Below are positions 28,119 to 43,404 of a DNA stretch of 64,000 nt, in pieces. Within the stretch, counting starts at the first letter, position 1. The number at the start of each line of letters is the position of its first letter. The position numbers were made by a program, and so were the translations under genes. Source of the DNA: Lasioglossum baleicum (Eukaryota > Arthropoda > Insecta > Hymenoptera > Halictidae); assembly GCF_051020765.1 (NCBI RefSeq), contig NW_027469295.1, forward strand, positions 1 through 64,000, in the 5' to 3' direction. Under the pieces are notes generated by a model, which was given only the letters and a program-made list of their open reading frames with translations, was not told the DNA's origin and did not search any database.

Positions 28119-28233
28119 GCAATAACGCATCGCGCATAACGCATAACGCATATCGCATAGCGCATGACGCATAACGCTTAACGAATAACGCATAACGCAT
28201 AACACATTACGCATAACGCATAACCCATAACGC
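28119..28233 (+). repeat. C cluster (115 bp)
   Basis: Last C before the F-rich half of the window; CGTATAACGC follows at 28343. Confidence 0.9.
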
Positions 28234-29392
28234 ATAACGCATAACGCATAACGCATAACGCATAACGCATAACGCATAACGCATAACGCATAACGCATAA
28301 CGCATAACGCATAACGCATAACGCATAACGCATAACGCATAACGTATAACGCATAACGCATAACGCATAACGCATAACGCATAACACATTACGCATAACG
28401 CATAACACATAACGCATAACGCATAACGCATAACGCATAACGCATAACGCATAACGCATAACGCATAACGCATAACGCATAACGCATAACGCATAACGCA
28501 TAACGCATAACGCATAACGCATAACGCATAACGCATAACGCATAACGCATAACGCATAACGCATAACGCATAACGCATAACGCATAACGCATAACGCATA
28601 ACGCATAACGCATAACGCATAACGCATAACGCATAACGCATAACGCATAACGCATAACGCATAACGCATAACGCATAACGCATAACGCATAACGCATAAC
28701 GCATAACGCATAACGCATAACGCATAACGCATAACGCATAACGCATAACGCATAACGCATAACGCATAACGCATAACGCATAACGCATAACGCATAACGC
28801 ATAACGCATAACGCATAACGCATAACGCATAACGCATAACGCATAACGCATAACGCATAACGCATAACGCATAACGCATAACGCATAACGCATAAGGCAT
28901 AACGCATAACGCATAACGCATAACGCAAACGCATAACGCATAACGCATAACGCATAACGCATAACGCATAACGCATAACGCATAACGCATAACGCATAAC
29001 GCATAACGCATAACGCATAACGCATAACGCATAACGCATAACGCATAACGCATAACGCATAACGCATAACGCATAACGCATAACGCATAACGCATAACGC
29101 ATAACGCATAACGCATAACGCATAACGCATAACGCATAACGCATAACGCATAACGCATAACGCATAACGCATAACGCATAACGCATAACGCATAACGCAT
29201 AACGCATAACGCATAACGCATAACGCATAACGCATAACGCATAACGCATAACGCATAACGCATATCGCATAACGCATAACGCATAACGCATAACGCATAA
29301 CGCATAACGCATAACGCATAAGGCATAACGCATAACGCATAACGCATAACGCGTAACGCATAACGCATAACGCATAACGCATAACGCATAAC

Positions 29393-32300
29393 GCTTAACG
29401 CATAACGCATAACGCATCGCGCATAACGCATAACGCATATCGCATAGCGCATGACGCATAACGCTTAACGAATAACGCATAACGCATAACACATATCGCA
29501 TAACGCATAACGCATAACACATATCGCATAACGCATAACGCATAACGCATAACGCATAACGCATAACGCATAACGCATAACGCATAACGCATAACGCATA
29601 ACGCATAACGCATAACGCATAACGCATAACGCATAACGCATAACGCATAACGCATAACGCATGACGCATAACGCATAACGCATAACGCATAACGCATAAC
29701 GCATAACGCATCGCCGATAACGCATAACGCATATCGCATAGCGCATGACGCATAACGCTTAACGAATAACGCATAACGCATAACGCTTAACGAATAACGC
29801 ATAACGCATAACACATTACGCATAACGCATAACACATAACGCATAACGCATAACGCATAACTCATAACGCATAACGCATAACGCGTAACGCATAACGCAT
29901 AACGCATAACGCATAAGGCATAACGCATAACGCATAACGCATAACGCATAACGCAAACGCATAACGCAGAACGCATAACGCATAACGCATAACGCATAAC
30001 GCATAACGCATAACGCATAACGCATAACGCATAACGCATAACGCATAACGCATAACGCATAACGCATAACGCATAACGCATAACGCATAACGCATAACGC
30101 ATAACGCATAACGCATAACGCATAACGCATGACGCATAACGCATAACGAATAACTCATAACGCATAACGCATAACGCATAACGCATCGCCGATAACGCAT
30201 AACGCATATCGCATAGCGCATGACGCATAACGCTTAACGAATAACGCATAACGCATAACGCATAACACATTACGCATAACGCATAACACATAACGCATAA
30301 CGCATAACGCATAACGCATAACGCATAACGCATAACGCATAACGCATAACGCGTAACGAACAACGCATATCGCATAACGCATAACGCATAACGCATAACG
30401 CATAACGCATAACGCATAACGCATAACGCATAACGCATAACGCATAACGCATAACGCATAACGCATAACGCATAACGCATAACGCATAACGCATAACGCA
30501 TAACGCATAACGCATATCGCATAACGCATAACGCATAACGCATAACGCATAACGCATAACGCATAACGCATAACGCATAACGCATAACGCATAACGCATG
30601 ACGCATAACGCTTAACGAATAACGCATAACGCATAACGCATAACACATTACGCATAACGCATAACACATAACGCATAACGCATAACGCATAACGCATAAC
30701 GCATAACGCATAACGCATAACGCATAACGCGTAACGCATAACGCATAACGCATAACGCATAACGCATAACGCATAACGCATAACGAACAACGCATATCGC
30801 ATAACGCATAACGCATAACGCATAACGCATAACGCATAACGCATAACGCATAACGCATAACGCATAACGCATAACGCATAACGCATAACGCATAACGCAT
30901 AACGCATAACGCATAACGCATAACGCATAACGCATAACGCATAACGCATAACGCATAACGCATAACGCATAACGCATAACGCATATCGCATAACGCATAA
31001 CGCATAACGCATAACGCATAACGCATAACGCATAACGCATAAGGCATAACGCATAACGCATAACGCATAACGCGTAACGCATAACGCATAACGCATAACG
31101 CATAACGCATAACGCTTAACGCATAACGCATAACGCATCGCGCATAACGCATAACGCATATCGCATAGCGCATGACGCATAACGCTTAACGAATAACGCA
31201 TAACGCATAACACATATCGCATAACGCATAACGCATAACACATATCGCATAACGCATAACGCATAACGCATAACGCATAACGCATAACGCATAACGCATA
31301 ACGCATAACGCATAACGCATAACGCATAACGCATAACGCATAACGCATAACGCATAACGCATGACGCATAACGCATAACGCATAACGCATAACGCATAAC
31401 GCATAACGCATAACGCATAACGCATAACGCATAACGCATAACGCATAACGCATAACGCATAACGCATAACGCATAACGCATAACGCATAACGCATATCGC
31501 ATAACGCATAACGCATAACGCATAACGCATAACGCATAACGCATAACGCATAAGGCATAACGCATAACGCATAACGCATAACGCGTAACGCATAACGCAT
31601 AACGCATAACGCATAACGCATAACGCTTAACGCATAACGCATAACGCATCGCGCATAACGCATAACGCATATCGCATAGCGCATGACGCATAACGCTTAA
31701 CGAATAACGCATAACGCATAACACATATCGCATAACGCATAACGCATAACACATATCGCATAACGCATAACGCATAACGCATAACGCATAACGCATAACG
31801 CATAACGCATAACGCATAACGCATAACGCATAACGCATAACGCATAACGCATAACGCATGACGCATAACGCATAACGCATAACGCATAACGCATAACGCA
31901 TAACGCATCGCCGATAACGCATAACGCATATCGCATAGCGCATGACGCATAACGCTTAACGAATAACGCATAACGCATAACGCTTAACGAATAACGCATA
32001 ACGCATAACACATTACGCATAACGCATAACACATAACGCATAACGCATAACGCATAACTCATAACGCATAACGCATAACGCGTAACGCATAACGCATAAC
32101 GCATAACGCATAAGGCATAACGCATAACGCATAACGCATAACGCATAACGCAAACGCATAACGCAGAACGCATAACGCATAACGCATAACGCATAACGCA
32201 TAACGCATAACGCATAACGCATAACGCATAACGCATAACGCATAACGCATAACGCATAACGCATAACGCATAACGCATAACGCATAACGCATAACGCATA

Positions 32301-34996
32301 ACGCATAACGCATAACGCATGACGCATAACGCATAACGAATAACTCATAACGCATAACGCATAACGCATAACGCATCGCCGATAACGCATAACGCATATC
32401 GCATAGCGCATGACGCATAACGCTTAACGAATAACGCATAACGCATAACACATTACGCATAACGCATAACACATAACGCATAACGCATAACGCATAACGC
32501 ATAACGCATAACGCATAACGCATAACGCATAACGCGTAACGAACAACGCATATCGCATAACGCATAACGCATAACGCATAACGCATAACGCATAACGCAT
32601 AACGCATAACGCATAACGCATAACGCATAACGCATAACGCATAACGCATAACGCATAACGCATAACGCATAACGCATAACGCATAACGCATAACGCATAT
32701 CGCATAACGCATAACGCATAACGCATAACGCATAACGCATAACGCATAACGCATAACGCATAACGCATAACGCATAACGCATGACGCATAACGCTTAACG
32801 AATAACGCATAACGCATAACGCATAACACATTACGCATAACGCATAACACATAACGCATAACGCATAACGCATAACGCATAACGCATAACGCATAACGCA
32901 TAACGCATAACGCGTAACGCATAACGCATAACGCATAACGCATAACGCATAACGCATAACGCATAACGAACAACGCATATCGCATAACGCATAACGCATA
33001 ACGCATAACGCATAACGCATAACGCATAACGCATAACGCATAACGCATAACGCATAACGCATAACGCATAACGCATAACGCATAACGCATAACGCATAAC
33101 GCATAACGCATAACGCATAACGCATAACGCATAACGCATAACGCATAACGCATAACGCATAACGCATAACGCATATCGCATAACGCATAACGCATAACGC
33201 ATAACGCATAACGCATAACGCATAACGCATAAGGCATAACGCATAACGCATAACGCATAACGCGTAACGCATAACGCATAACGCATAACGCATAACGCAT
33301 AACGCTTAACGCATAACGCATAACGCATCGCGCATAACGCATAACGCATATCGCATAGCGCATGACGCATAACGCTTAACGAATAACGCATAACGCATAA
33401 CACATATCGCATAACGCATAACGCATAACACATATCGCATAACGCATAACGCATAACGCATAACGCATAACGCATAACGCATAACGCATAACGCATAACG
33501 CATAACGCATAACGCATAACGCATAACGCATAACGCATGACGCATAACGCATAACGCATAACGCATAACGCATAACGCATAACGCATCGCCGATAACGCA
33601 TAACGCATATCGCATAGCGCATGACGCATAACGCTTAACGAATAACGCATAACGCATAACGCTTAACGAATAACGCATAACGCATAACACATTACGCATA
33701 ACGCATAACACATAACGCATAACGCATAACGCATAACTCATAACGCATAACGCATAACGCGTAACGCATAACGCATAACGCATAACGCATAAGGCATAAC
33801 GCATAACGCATAACGCATAACGCATAACGCAAACGCATAACGCAGAACGCATAACGCATAACGCATAACGCATAACGCATAACGCATAACGCATAACGCA
33901 TAACGCATAACGCATAACGCATAACGCATAACGCATAACGCATAACGCATAACGCATAACGCATAACGCATAACGCATAACGCATAACGCATAACGCATA
34001 ACGCATGACGCATAACGCATAACGAATAACTCATAACGCATAACGCATAACGCATAACGCATCGCCGATAACGCATAACGCATATCGCATAGCGCATGAC
34101 GCATAACGCTTAACGAATAACGCATAACGCATAACGCATAACACATTACGCATAACGCATAACACATAACGCATAACGCATAACGCATAACGCATAACGC
34201 ATAACGCATAACGCATAACGCATAACGCGTAACGCATAACGCATAACGCATAACGCATAACGCATAACGCATAACGCATAACGAACAACGCATATCGCAT
34301 AACGCATAACGCATAACGCATAACGCATAACGCATAACGCATAACGCATAACGCATAACGCATAACGCATAACGCATAACGCATAACGCATAACGCATAA
34401 CGCATAACGCATAACGCATAACGCATAACGCATAACGCATATCGCATAACGCATAACGCATAACGCATAACGCATAACGCATAACGCATAACGCATAACG
34501 CATAACGCATAACGCATAACGCATGACGCATAACGCTTAACGAATAACGCATAACGCATAACGCATAACACATTACGCATAACGCATAACACATAACGCA
34601 TAACGCATAACGCATAACGCATAACGCATAACGCATAACGCATAACGCATAACGCGTAACGCATAACGCATAACGCATAACGCATAACGCATAACGCATA
34701 ACGCATAACGAACAACGCATATCGCATAACGCATAACGCATAACGCATAACGCATAACGCATAACGCATAACGCATAACGCATAACGCATAACGCATAAC
34801 GCATAACGCATAACGCATAACGCATAACGCATAACGCATAACGCATAACGCATAACGCATAACGCATAACGCATATCGCATAACGCATAACGCATAACGC
34901 ATAACGCATAACGCATAACGCATAACGCATAACGCATAACGCATAACGCATAACGCGTAACGCATAACGCATAACGCATAACGCATAACGCATAAC
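29393..34996 (+). repeat. Higher-order domain IV, three copies of a 1.7-2.2 kb unit
   Basis: Unit starts are marked by GCTTAACGCATAACGC at 29393, 31625 and 33304. Each start is followed by two ACACATATCGC units about 27 bp apart (29489/29516, 31720/31747, 33409/33436; another pair at 31209/31236). F clusters sit at 29708, 30183, 31905, 32373, 33584 and 34059. Offsets are 2190-2232 bp between the first and second copies and 1679-1686 bp between the second and third, all leaving remainder 6 mod 7. GCAAACGC followed by CGCAGAACGC recurs near 29953, 32150 and 33830. F is absent from everything to the left of this domain. Confidence 0.82.
30183..30247 (+). repeat. F cluster (65 bp), reference of 28 copies
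   Basis: It starts with GCATCGCCGATAACGC and continues GCATATCGC, GCATAGCGC, GCATGACGC, GCTTAACGAATAACGC. It matches the 65-bp C core (11184-11248) except that GCGC is replaced by GCCG, a swap of two neighbouring bases. Starts: 29708, 30183, 31905, 32373, 33584, 34059, 36531, 37049, 37483, 41345, 44953, 46543, 47068, 48322, 49981, 51551, 51782, 53029, 53554, 54801, 56411, 57988, 58219, 58772, 60075, 61287, 62953, 63660. Copies 41345, 44953, 49981 and 56411 have plain repeat after GCTTAACGC, and 37483 and 62953 are shortened. Confidence 0.88.
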
Positions 34997-35680
34997 GCTT
35001 AACGCATAACGCATAACGCATCGCGCATAACGCATAACGCATATCGCATAGCGCATGACGCATAACGCTTAACGAATAACGCATAACGCATAACCCATTA
35101 CGCATAACGCATAACACATAACGCATAACGCATAACGCATAACGCATAACGCATAACGCATAACGCATAACGCATAACGCATAACGCATAACGCATAACG
35201 CATAACGCATAACGCATAACGCATAACGCATAACGCATAACGCATAACGCATAACGCATAACGCATAACGCATAACGCATAACGCATAACGCATAACGCA
35301 TAACGCATAACGCATAACGCATAACGCATAACGCATAACGCATAACGCATAACGCATAACGCATAACGCATAACGCATAACGCGTAACGCATAACGCATA
35401 ATGCATAACGCCTAACGCGTAACGCATAACGCATAACGCATAACGCATAACGCATAACGCATAACGCATAACGCATAACGCATAACGCATAACGCATAAC
35501 GCATAACGCATAACGCATAACGCATAACGCATAACGCATAACGCATAACGCATAACGCATAACGCATAACGCTTAACGCATAACGCATAACGCATAACGC
35601 ATAACGCATAACGCATAACGCATAACGCATAACGCATAACGCATAACGCATAACGCATAACGCATAACGCATAACGCATA

Positions 35681-35789
35681 ACACATAACGCATCGCGCAT
35701 AACGCATATCGCATAACGCATAACGGATAACGCATAACGCATATCGCATAACGCATAACGCATAACGCATAACGAACAACGCATATCGC
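35681..35789 (+). repeat. B cluster (109 bp)
   Basis: Partner at 38391, offset exactly 2710. An extra ACACATAACGC unit lies shortly downstream (near 35808) and is absent from the partner. Confidence 0.9.
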
Positions 35790-36025
35790 ATAACGCATAA
35801 CGCATAACACATAACGCATAACGCATAACGCATAACGCATAACGCATAACGCATAACGCATAACGCATAACGCATAACGCATAACGCATAACGCATAACG
35901 CATAACGCATAACGCATAACGCATAACGCATAACGCATAACGCATAAGGCATAACGCATAACGCATAACGCATAACGCATAACGCATAACGCATAACGCA
36001 TAACGCATAACGCATAACGCATAAC

Positions 36026-36140
36026 GCAATAACGCATCGCGCATAACGCATAACGCATATCGCATAGCGCATGACGCATAACGCTTAACGAATAACGCAT
36101 AACGCATAACACATTACGCATAACGCATAACCCATAACGC
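36026..36140 (+). repeat. C cluster (115 bp)
   Basis: 345 bp from the B start at 35681. Confidence 0.9.
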
Positions 36141-38390
36141 ATAACGCATAACGCATAACGCATAACGCATAACGCATAACGCATAACGCATAACGCATAA
36201 CACATTACGCATAACGCATAACACATAACACATAACGCATAACGCATAACACATATCGCATAACGCATAACGCATAACGCATAACGCATAACGCATAACG
36301 CATAACGCATGACGCATAACGCATAACGCATAACGCTTAACGAATAACGCATAACGCATAACACATTACGCATAACGCATAACACATAACGCATAACGCA
36401 TAACACATATCGCATAACGCATAACGCATAACGCATAACGCATAACGCATAACGCATAACGCATAACGCATAACGCATAACGCATAACGCATAACGCATA
36501 ACGCATGACGCATAACGCATAACGCATAACGCATCGCCGATAACGCATAACGCATATCGCATAGCGCATGACGCATAACGCTTAACGAATAACGCATAAC
36601 GCATAACGCATAACACATTACGCATAACGCATAACACATAACGCATAACGCATAACGCATAACGCATAACGCATAACGCATAACGCATAACGCATAACGC
36701 ATAACGCGTAACGCATAACGCATAACGCATAACGCATAACGCATAACGCATAACGCATAACGAACAACGCATATCGCATAACGCATAACGCATAACGCAT
36801 AACGCATAACGCATAACGCATAACGCATAACGCATAACGCAGAACGCATAACGCATAACGCATAACGCATAACGCATAACGCATAACGCATAACGCATAA
36901 CGCATAACGCATAACGCATAACGCATAACGCATAACGCATAACGCATAACGCATAACGCATAACGCATAACGCATAACGCATAACGCATAACGCATGACG
37001 CATAACGCATAACGAATAACTCATAACGCATAACGCATAACGCATAACGCATCGCCGATAACGCATAACGCATATCGCATAGCGCATGACGCATAACGCT
37101 TAACGAATAACGCATAACGCATAACGCATAACACATTACGCATAACGCATAACACATAACGCATAACGCATAACGCATAACGCATAACGCATAACGCATA
37201 ACGCATAACGCATAACGCGTAACGCATAACGCATAACGCATAACGCATAACGCATAACGCATAACGCATAACGAACAACGCATATCGCATAACGCATAAC
37301 GCATAACGCATAACGCATAACGCATAACGCATAACGCATAACGCATAACGCATAACGCATAACGCATAACGCATAACGCATAACGCATAACGCATAACGC
37401 ATAACGCATAACGCATAACGCATAACGCATAACGCATAACGCATAACGCATAACGCATAACGCATGACGCATAACGCATAACGCATCGCCGATAACGCAT
37501 AACGCATATCGCATAGCGCATGACGCATAACGCATAACGCATAACGCATAACGCATAACGCGTAACGCATAACGCATAACGCATAACGCATAACGCATAA
37601 CGCATAACGCATAACGCATAACGCATAACGCATAACGCATAACGCATAACGCATAACGCATATCGCATAACGCATAACGCATAACGCATAACGCATAACG
37701 CATAACGCATAACGCATAAGGCATAACGCATAACGCATAACGCGTAACGCATAACGCATAACGCATAACGCATAACGCATAACGCATAACGCATAACGCT
37801 TAACGCATAACGCATAACGCATCGCGCATAACGCATAACGCATAACGCATAACGCATAACGCATAACGCATAACGCATAACGCATAACGCATAACGCATA
37901 ACGCATAACGCATAACGCATAACGCATAACGCATAACGCATAACGCATAACGCATAACGCATAACGCATAACGCATAACGCATAACGCATAACGCATAAC
38001 GCATAACGCATAACGCATAACGCATAACGCATAACGCATAACGCCTAACGCGTAACGCATAACGCATAACGCATAACGCATAACGCATAACGCATAACGC
38101 ATAACGCATAACGCATAACGCATAACGCATAACGCATAACGCATAACGCATAACGCATAACGCATATCGCATAGCGCATGACGCATAACGCATAACGCAT
38201 AACGCATAACGCATAACGCATAACGCATAACGCATAACGCATAACGCATAACGCATAACGCATAACGCATAACGCATAACGCATAACGCTTAACGCATAA
38301 CGCATAACGCATAACGCATAACGCATAACGCATAACGCATAACGCATAACGCATAACGCATAACGCATAACGCATAACGCATAACGCATA

Positions 38391-38499
38391 ACACATAACG
38401 CATCGCGCATAACGCATATCGCATAACGCATAACGGATAACGCATAACGCATATCGCATAACGCATAACGCATAACGCATAACGAACAACGCATATCGC
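38391..38499 (+). repeat. B cluster (109 bp), last full standard copy
   Basis: C follows at 38736 (345 bp from the start, the same as 35681 to 36026). To the right of here only variant or half B clusters occur. Confidence 0.9.
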
Positions 38500-38735
38500 A
38501 TAACGCATAACGCATAACGCATAACGCATAACGCATAACGCATAACGCATAACGCATAACGCATAACGCATAACGCATAACGCATAACGCATAACGCATA
38601 ACGCATAACGCATAACGCATAACGCATAACGCATAACGAATAACGCATAACGCATAAGGCATAACGCATAACGCATAACGCATAACGCATAACGCATAAC
38701 GCATAACGCATAACGCATAACGCATAACGCATAAC

Positions 38736-38850
38736 GCAATAACGCATCGCGCATAACGCATAACGCATATCGCATAGCGCATGACGCATAACGCTTAACG
38801 AATAACGCATAACGCATAACACATTACGCATAACGCATAACCCATAACGC
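38736..38850 (+). repeat. C cluster (115 bp)
   Basis: Two consecutive 8-bp GCAATAAC units occur shortly after (near 38968-38984), a doubling seen nowhere else in the window. Confidence 0.9.
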
Positions 38851-39291
38851 ATAACGCATAACGCATAACGCATAACGCATAACGCATAACGCATAACGCA
38901 TAACGCATAACGCATAACGCATAACGCATAACGCATAACGCATAACGCATAACGCATAACGCATAACGCAATAACGCAATAACGCATAACGCATAACGCA
39001 TAACGCATAACGCATAACGCATAACGCATAACGCATAACGCATAACGCATAACGCATAACGCATAACGCATAACGCATAACGCATAACGCATAACGCATA
39101 ACGCATAACGCATAACGCATAACGCATAACGCATAACGCATAACGCATAACGCATAACGCATAACGCATAACGCTTAACGCATAACGCATAACGCATAAC
39201 GCATAACGCATAACGCATAACGCATAACGCATAACGCATAACGCATAACGCATAACGCATAACGCATAACGCATAACGCATAACGCATAAC

Positions 39292-39412
39292 GCATCGCGC
39301 ATAACGCATATCGCATAACGCATAACGGATAACGCATAACGGATAACGCATAACGCATATCGCATAACGCATAACGCATAACGCATAACGCATAACGAAC
39401 AACGCATATCGC
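39292..39412 (+). repeat. B variant with two CGGATA units (121 bp)
   Basis: It lacks the ACACATA lead, starts at GCATCGCGC, and has CGGATAACGC twice 14 bp apart. It is one heptamer longer than the other three copies of this variant. Confidence 0.87.
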
Positions 39413-39599
39413 ATAACGCATAACGCATAACGCATAACGCATAACGCATAACGCATAACGCATAACGCATAACGCATAACGCATAACGCATAACGCATAA
39501 CGCATAACGCATAACGCATAACGCATAACGCATAACGCATAACGCATAACGCATAACGCATAACGCATAACGCATAACGCATAACGCATAACGCATAAC

Positions 39600-39672
39600 G
39601 CAATAACGCATCGCGCATAACGCATAACGCATATCGCATAGCGCATGACGCATAACGCTTAACGAATAACGC
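39600..39672 (+). repeat. C cluster, truncated (73 bp)
   Basis: It stops after GCTTAACGAATAACGC; ACACATTACGC and ACCCATA are missing. CGAACAACGC with GCATATCGC follows near 39705. Confidence 0.88.
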
Positions 39673-40790
39673 ATAACGCATAACGCATAACGCATAACGC
39701 ATAACGAACAACGCATATCGCATAACGCATAACGCATAACGCATAACGCATAACGCATAACGCATAACGCATAACGCATAACGCATAACGCATAACGCAT
39801 AACGCATAACGCATAACGCATAACGCATAACGCATAACGCATAACGCATAACGCATAACGCATAACGCATATCGCATAGCGCATGACGCATAACGCTTAA
39901 CGAATAACGCATAACGCATAACACATTACGCATAACGCATAACGCATAACGCATAACGCATAACGCATAACGCATAACGCATAACGCATAACGCATAACG
40001 CATAACGCATAACGCATAACGCATAACGCATAACGCATAACGCATAACGCATAACGCATAACGCATAACGCATAACGCATAACGCATAACCCATAACGCA
40101 TAACGCATAACGCATAACGCATAACGCATAACGCATAACGCATAACGCATAACGCATAACGCATAACGCATAACGCATAACGCATAACGCATAACGCATA
40201 ACGCATAACGCATAACGCATAACGCATAACGCATATCGCATAACGCATAACGCATAACGCATAACGCATAACGCATAACGCATAACGCATAACGCATAAC
40301 GCATAACGCATAACGCATAACGCATAACGCATAACGCATAACGCATAACGCATAACGCATAACGCATAACGCATAACGCATAACGCATAACGCATAACGC
40401 ATAACGCATAACGCATAACGCATAACGCATAACGCATAACGCATAACGCATAACGCATAACGCATAACCCATAACGCATAACGCATAACGCATAACGCAT
40501 AACGCATAACGCATAACGCATAACGCATAACGCATAACGCATAACGCATAACGCATAACGCATAACGCATAACGCATAACGCATAACGCATAACGCATAA
40601 CGCATAACGCATAACGCATAACGCATAACGCATAACGCATAACGCATAACGCATAACGCATAACGCATAACGCATAACGCATAACGCATAACGCATAACG
40701 CATAACGCATAACGCATAACGCATAACGCATAACGCATATCGCATAACGCATAACGCATAACGCATAACGCATAACGCATAACGCATAAC

Positions 40791-40876
40791 GCGTAACGCG
40801 TAACGCGTAACGCATAACGCATAACGCATAACGCATAACGCATAACGCATAACGCATAACGCATAACGCATACCGC
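40791..40876 (+). repeat. Triple GCGTAAC with GCATACCGC
   Basis: Three consecutive GCGTAAC units (each with palindromic ACGCGT), then GCATACCGC starting 77 bp from the first. Other copies: 43405/43482, 49596/49673 and 56054/56131 at 77 bp, and 44378/44448 at 70 bp. Confidence 0.88.
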
Positions 40877-40958
40877 ATAACGCATAACGCATAACGCATA
40901 ACGCATAACACATAACGCATCGCGCATAACGCATATCGCATAACGCATAACGCATAAC

Positions 40959-41073
40959 GCAATAACGCATCGCGCATAACGCATAACGCATATCGCATAG
41001 CGCATGACGCATAACGCTTAACGAATAACGCATAACGCATAACACAATACGCATAACGCATAACCCATAACGC
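40959..41073 (+). repeat. C cluster with ACACAATACGC (115 bp)
   Basis: T-to-A change in the ACACATTACGC unit, shared only with 44539. Confidence 0.9.
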
Positions 41074-41582
41074 ATAACGCATAACGCATAACGCATAACG
41101 CATAACGCATAACGCATAACGCATAACGCATAACGCATAACGCATAACGCATAACGCATAACGCATAACGCATAACGCATAACGCATAACGCATAACGCA
41201 TAACGCATAACGCATAACGCATAACGCATAACGCATAACGCATAACGCATAAGGCATAACGCATAACGCATAACGCATAACGCATGACGCATAACGCATA
41301 ACGCATAACTCATAACGCATAACGCATAACGCATAACGCATAACGCATCGCCGATAACGCATAACGCATATCGCATAGCGCATGACGCATAACGCTTAAC
41401 GCATAACGCATAACGCATAACGCATAACGCATAACGCATAACGCATAACGCATAACGCATAACGCATAACGCATAACGAATAACGCATAACGCATAAGGC
41501 ATAACGCATAACGCATAACGCATAACGCATAACGCATAACGCATAACGCATAACGCATAACGCATAACGCATAACGCATAAC

Positions 41583-41697
41583 GCAATAACGCATCGCGCA
41601 TAACGCATAACGCATATCGCATAGCGCATGACGCATAACGCTTAACGAATAACGCATAACGCATAACACATTACGCATAACGCATAACCCATAACGC
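41583..41697 (+). repeat. C cluster (115 bp)
   Basis: Preceded by CGAATAACGC and AAGGC units as at 42305, 45604, 50226, 52083 and 56670. Confidence 0.9.
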
Positions 41698-42304
41698 ATA
41701 ACGCATAACGCATAACGCATAACGCATAACGCATAACGCATAACGCATAACGCATAACGCATAACGCATAACGCATAACGCATAACGCATAACGCATAAC
41801 GCATAACGCATAACGCATAACGCATAACGCATAACGCATAACGCATAACGCATAACGCATAACGCATAACGCATAACGCATAACGCATAACGCATAACGC
41901 ATAACGCATAACGCATAACGCATAACGCATAACGCATAACGCATAACGCATAACGCATAACGCATGACGCATAACGCATCACGCATAACTCATAACGCAT
42001 AACGCATAACGCATAACGCATAACGCATATCGCATAACGCATAACGCATAACGCATAACGAACAACGCATATCGCATAACGCATAACGCATAACGCATAA
42101 CGCATAACGCATAACGCATAACGCATAACGCATAACGCATAACGCATAACGCATAACGCATAACGCATAACGCATAACGCATAACGCATAACGCATAACG
42201 CATAACGCATAACGAATAACGCATAACGCATAAGGCATAACGCATAACGCATAACGCATAACGCATAACGCATAACGCATAACGCATAACGCATAACGCA
42301 TAAC

Positions 42305-42419
42305 GCAATAACGCATCGCGCATAACGCATAACGCATATCGCATAGCGCATGACGCATAACGCTTAACGAATAACGCATAACGCATAACACATTACGCAT
42401 AACGCATAACCCATAACGC
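42305..42419 (+). repeat. C cluster (115 bp)
   Basis: Followed by about 505 bp of plain repeat. Confidence 0.9.
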
Positions 42420-43404
42420 ATAACGCATAACGCATAACGCATAACGCATAACGCATAACGCATAACGCATAACGCATAACGCATAACGCATAACGCATAA
42501 CGCATAACGCATAACGCATAACGCATAACGCATAACGCATAACGCATAACGCATAACGCATAACGCATAACGCATAACGCATAACGCATAACGCATAACG
42601 CATAACGCATAACGCATAACGCATAACGCATAACGCATAACGCATAACGCATAACGCATAACGCATAACGCATAACGCATAACGCATAACGCATAACGCA
42701 TAACGCATAACGCATAACGCATAACGCATAACGCATAACGCATAACGCATAACGCATAACGCATAACGCATAACGCATAACGCATAACGCATAACGCATA
42801 ACGCATAACGCATAACGCATAACGCATAACGCATAACGCATAACGCATAACGCATAACGCATAACGCATAACGCATAACGCATAACGCATAACGCATAAC
42901 GCATAACGCATAACGCATAACGCATGACGCATAACGCATAACGCATAACTCATAACGCATAACGCATAACGCATAACGCTTAACGCATAACGCATAACGC
43001 ATCGCGCATAACGCATAACGCATATCGCATAACGCATAACGCATAACGCATAACGCATAACGCATAACGCATAACGCATAACGCGTAACGCATAACGCAT
43101 AACGCATAACGCATAACGCATAACGCATAACGCATAACGCATAACGCATAACGCATAACGCATAACGCATAACGCATAACGCATAACGCATAACGCATAA
43201 CGCATAACGCATAACGCATAACGCATAACGCATAACGCATAACGCATAACGCATAACGCATAACGCATAACGCATAACGCATAACGCATAACGCATAACG
43301 CATAACGCATAACGCATAACGCATAACGCATAACGCATAACGCATAACGCATATCGCATAACGCATAACGCATAACGCATAACGCATAACGCATAACGCA
43401 TAAC

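Larger units (their letters stand above)
11176..29392 (+). repeat. Higher-order domain III, B/C/D units
   Basis: Units open with a C cluster followed 211-225 bp later by a C2 cluster, with an AAGGC unit between: 11176/11401, 15378/15589, 20982/21193, 25612/25823. Distances between openings are 4202, 5604 and 4630 bp. Inside, B and D recur. Long-range matches with constant remainder mod 7 include 12520-15589 to 22390-25823, 16924-18434 to 26765-28233 (offsets 9799-9841), and 19904-20744 to 28119-28924 (offsets 8180-8215). CGCCTAACGC occurs as pairs 21 bp apart at 12520, about 13010, 16758, 22390 and about 22845. From 28404 to 29392 it is nearly plain, with GCAAACGC at 28924 and one GCATATCGC near 29260. 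Confidence 0.82.
34997..39895 (+). repeat. Higher-order domain V, mixed B, C and F
   Basis: B at 35681 and C at 36026 are repeated at 38391 and 38736, both at an offset of exactly 2710 bp. A CGCCTAACGCG marker repeats at 35410/38043, with the same remainder mod 7. F clusters are at 36531, 37049 and 37483; the last lacks the GCTTAACGAATAACGC tail. ACACATATCGC units occur near 36250 and 36407. From 39292 a B variant with two CGGATA units is followed by a truncated C (39600). A rare ATAATGCATAACGC unit is at about 35400. Confidence 0.8.

Noticed and set aside
40791..40812. ACGCGT in GCGTAAC units as a cell-cycle box (the yeast MCB motif)
   Set aside because: The 6-mer arises from a one-base change of the satellite unit and there is no gene nearby to regulate.
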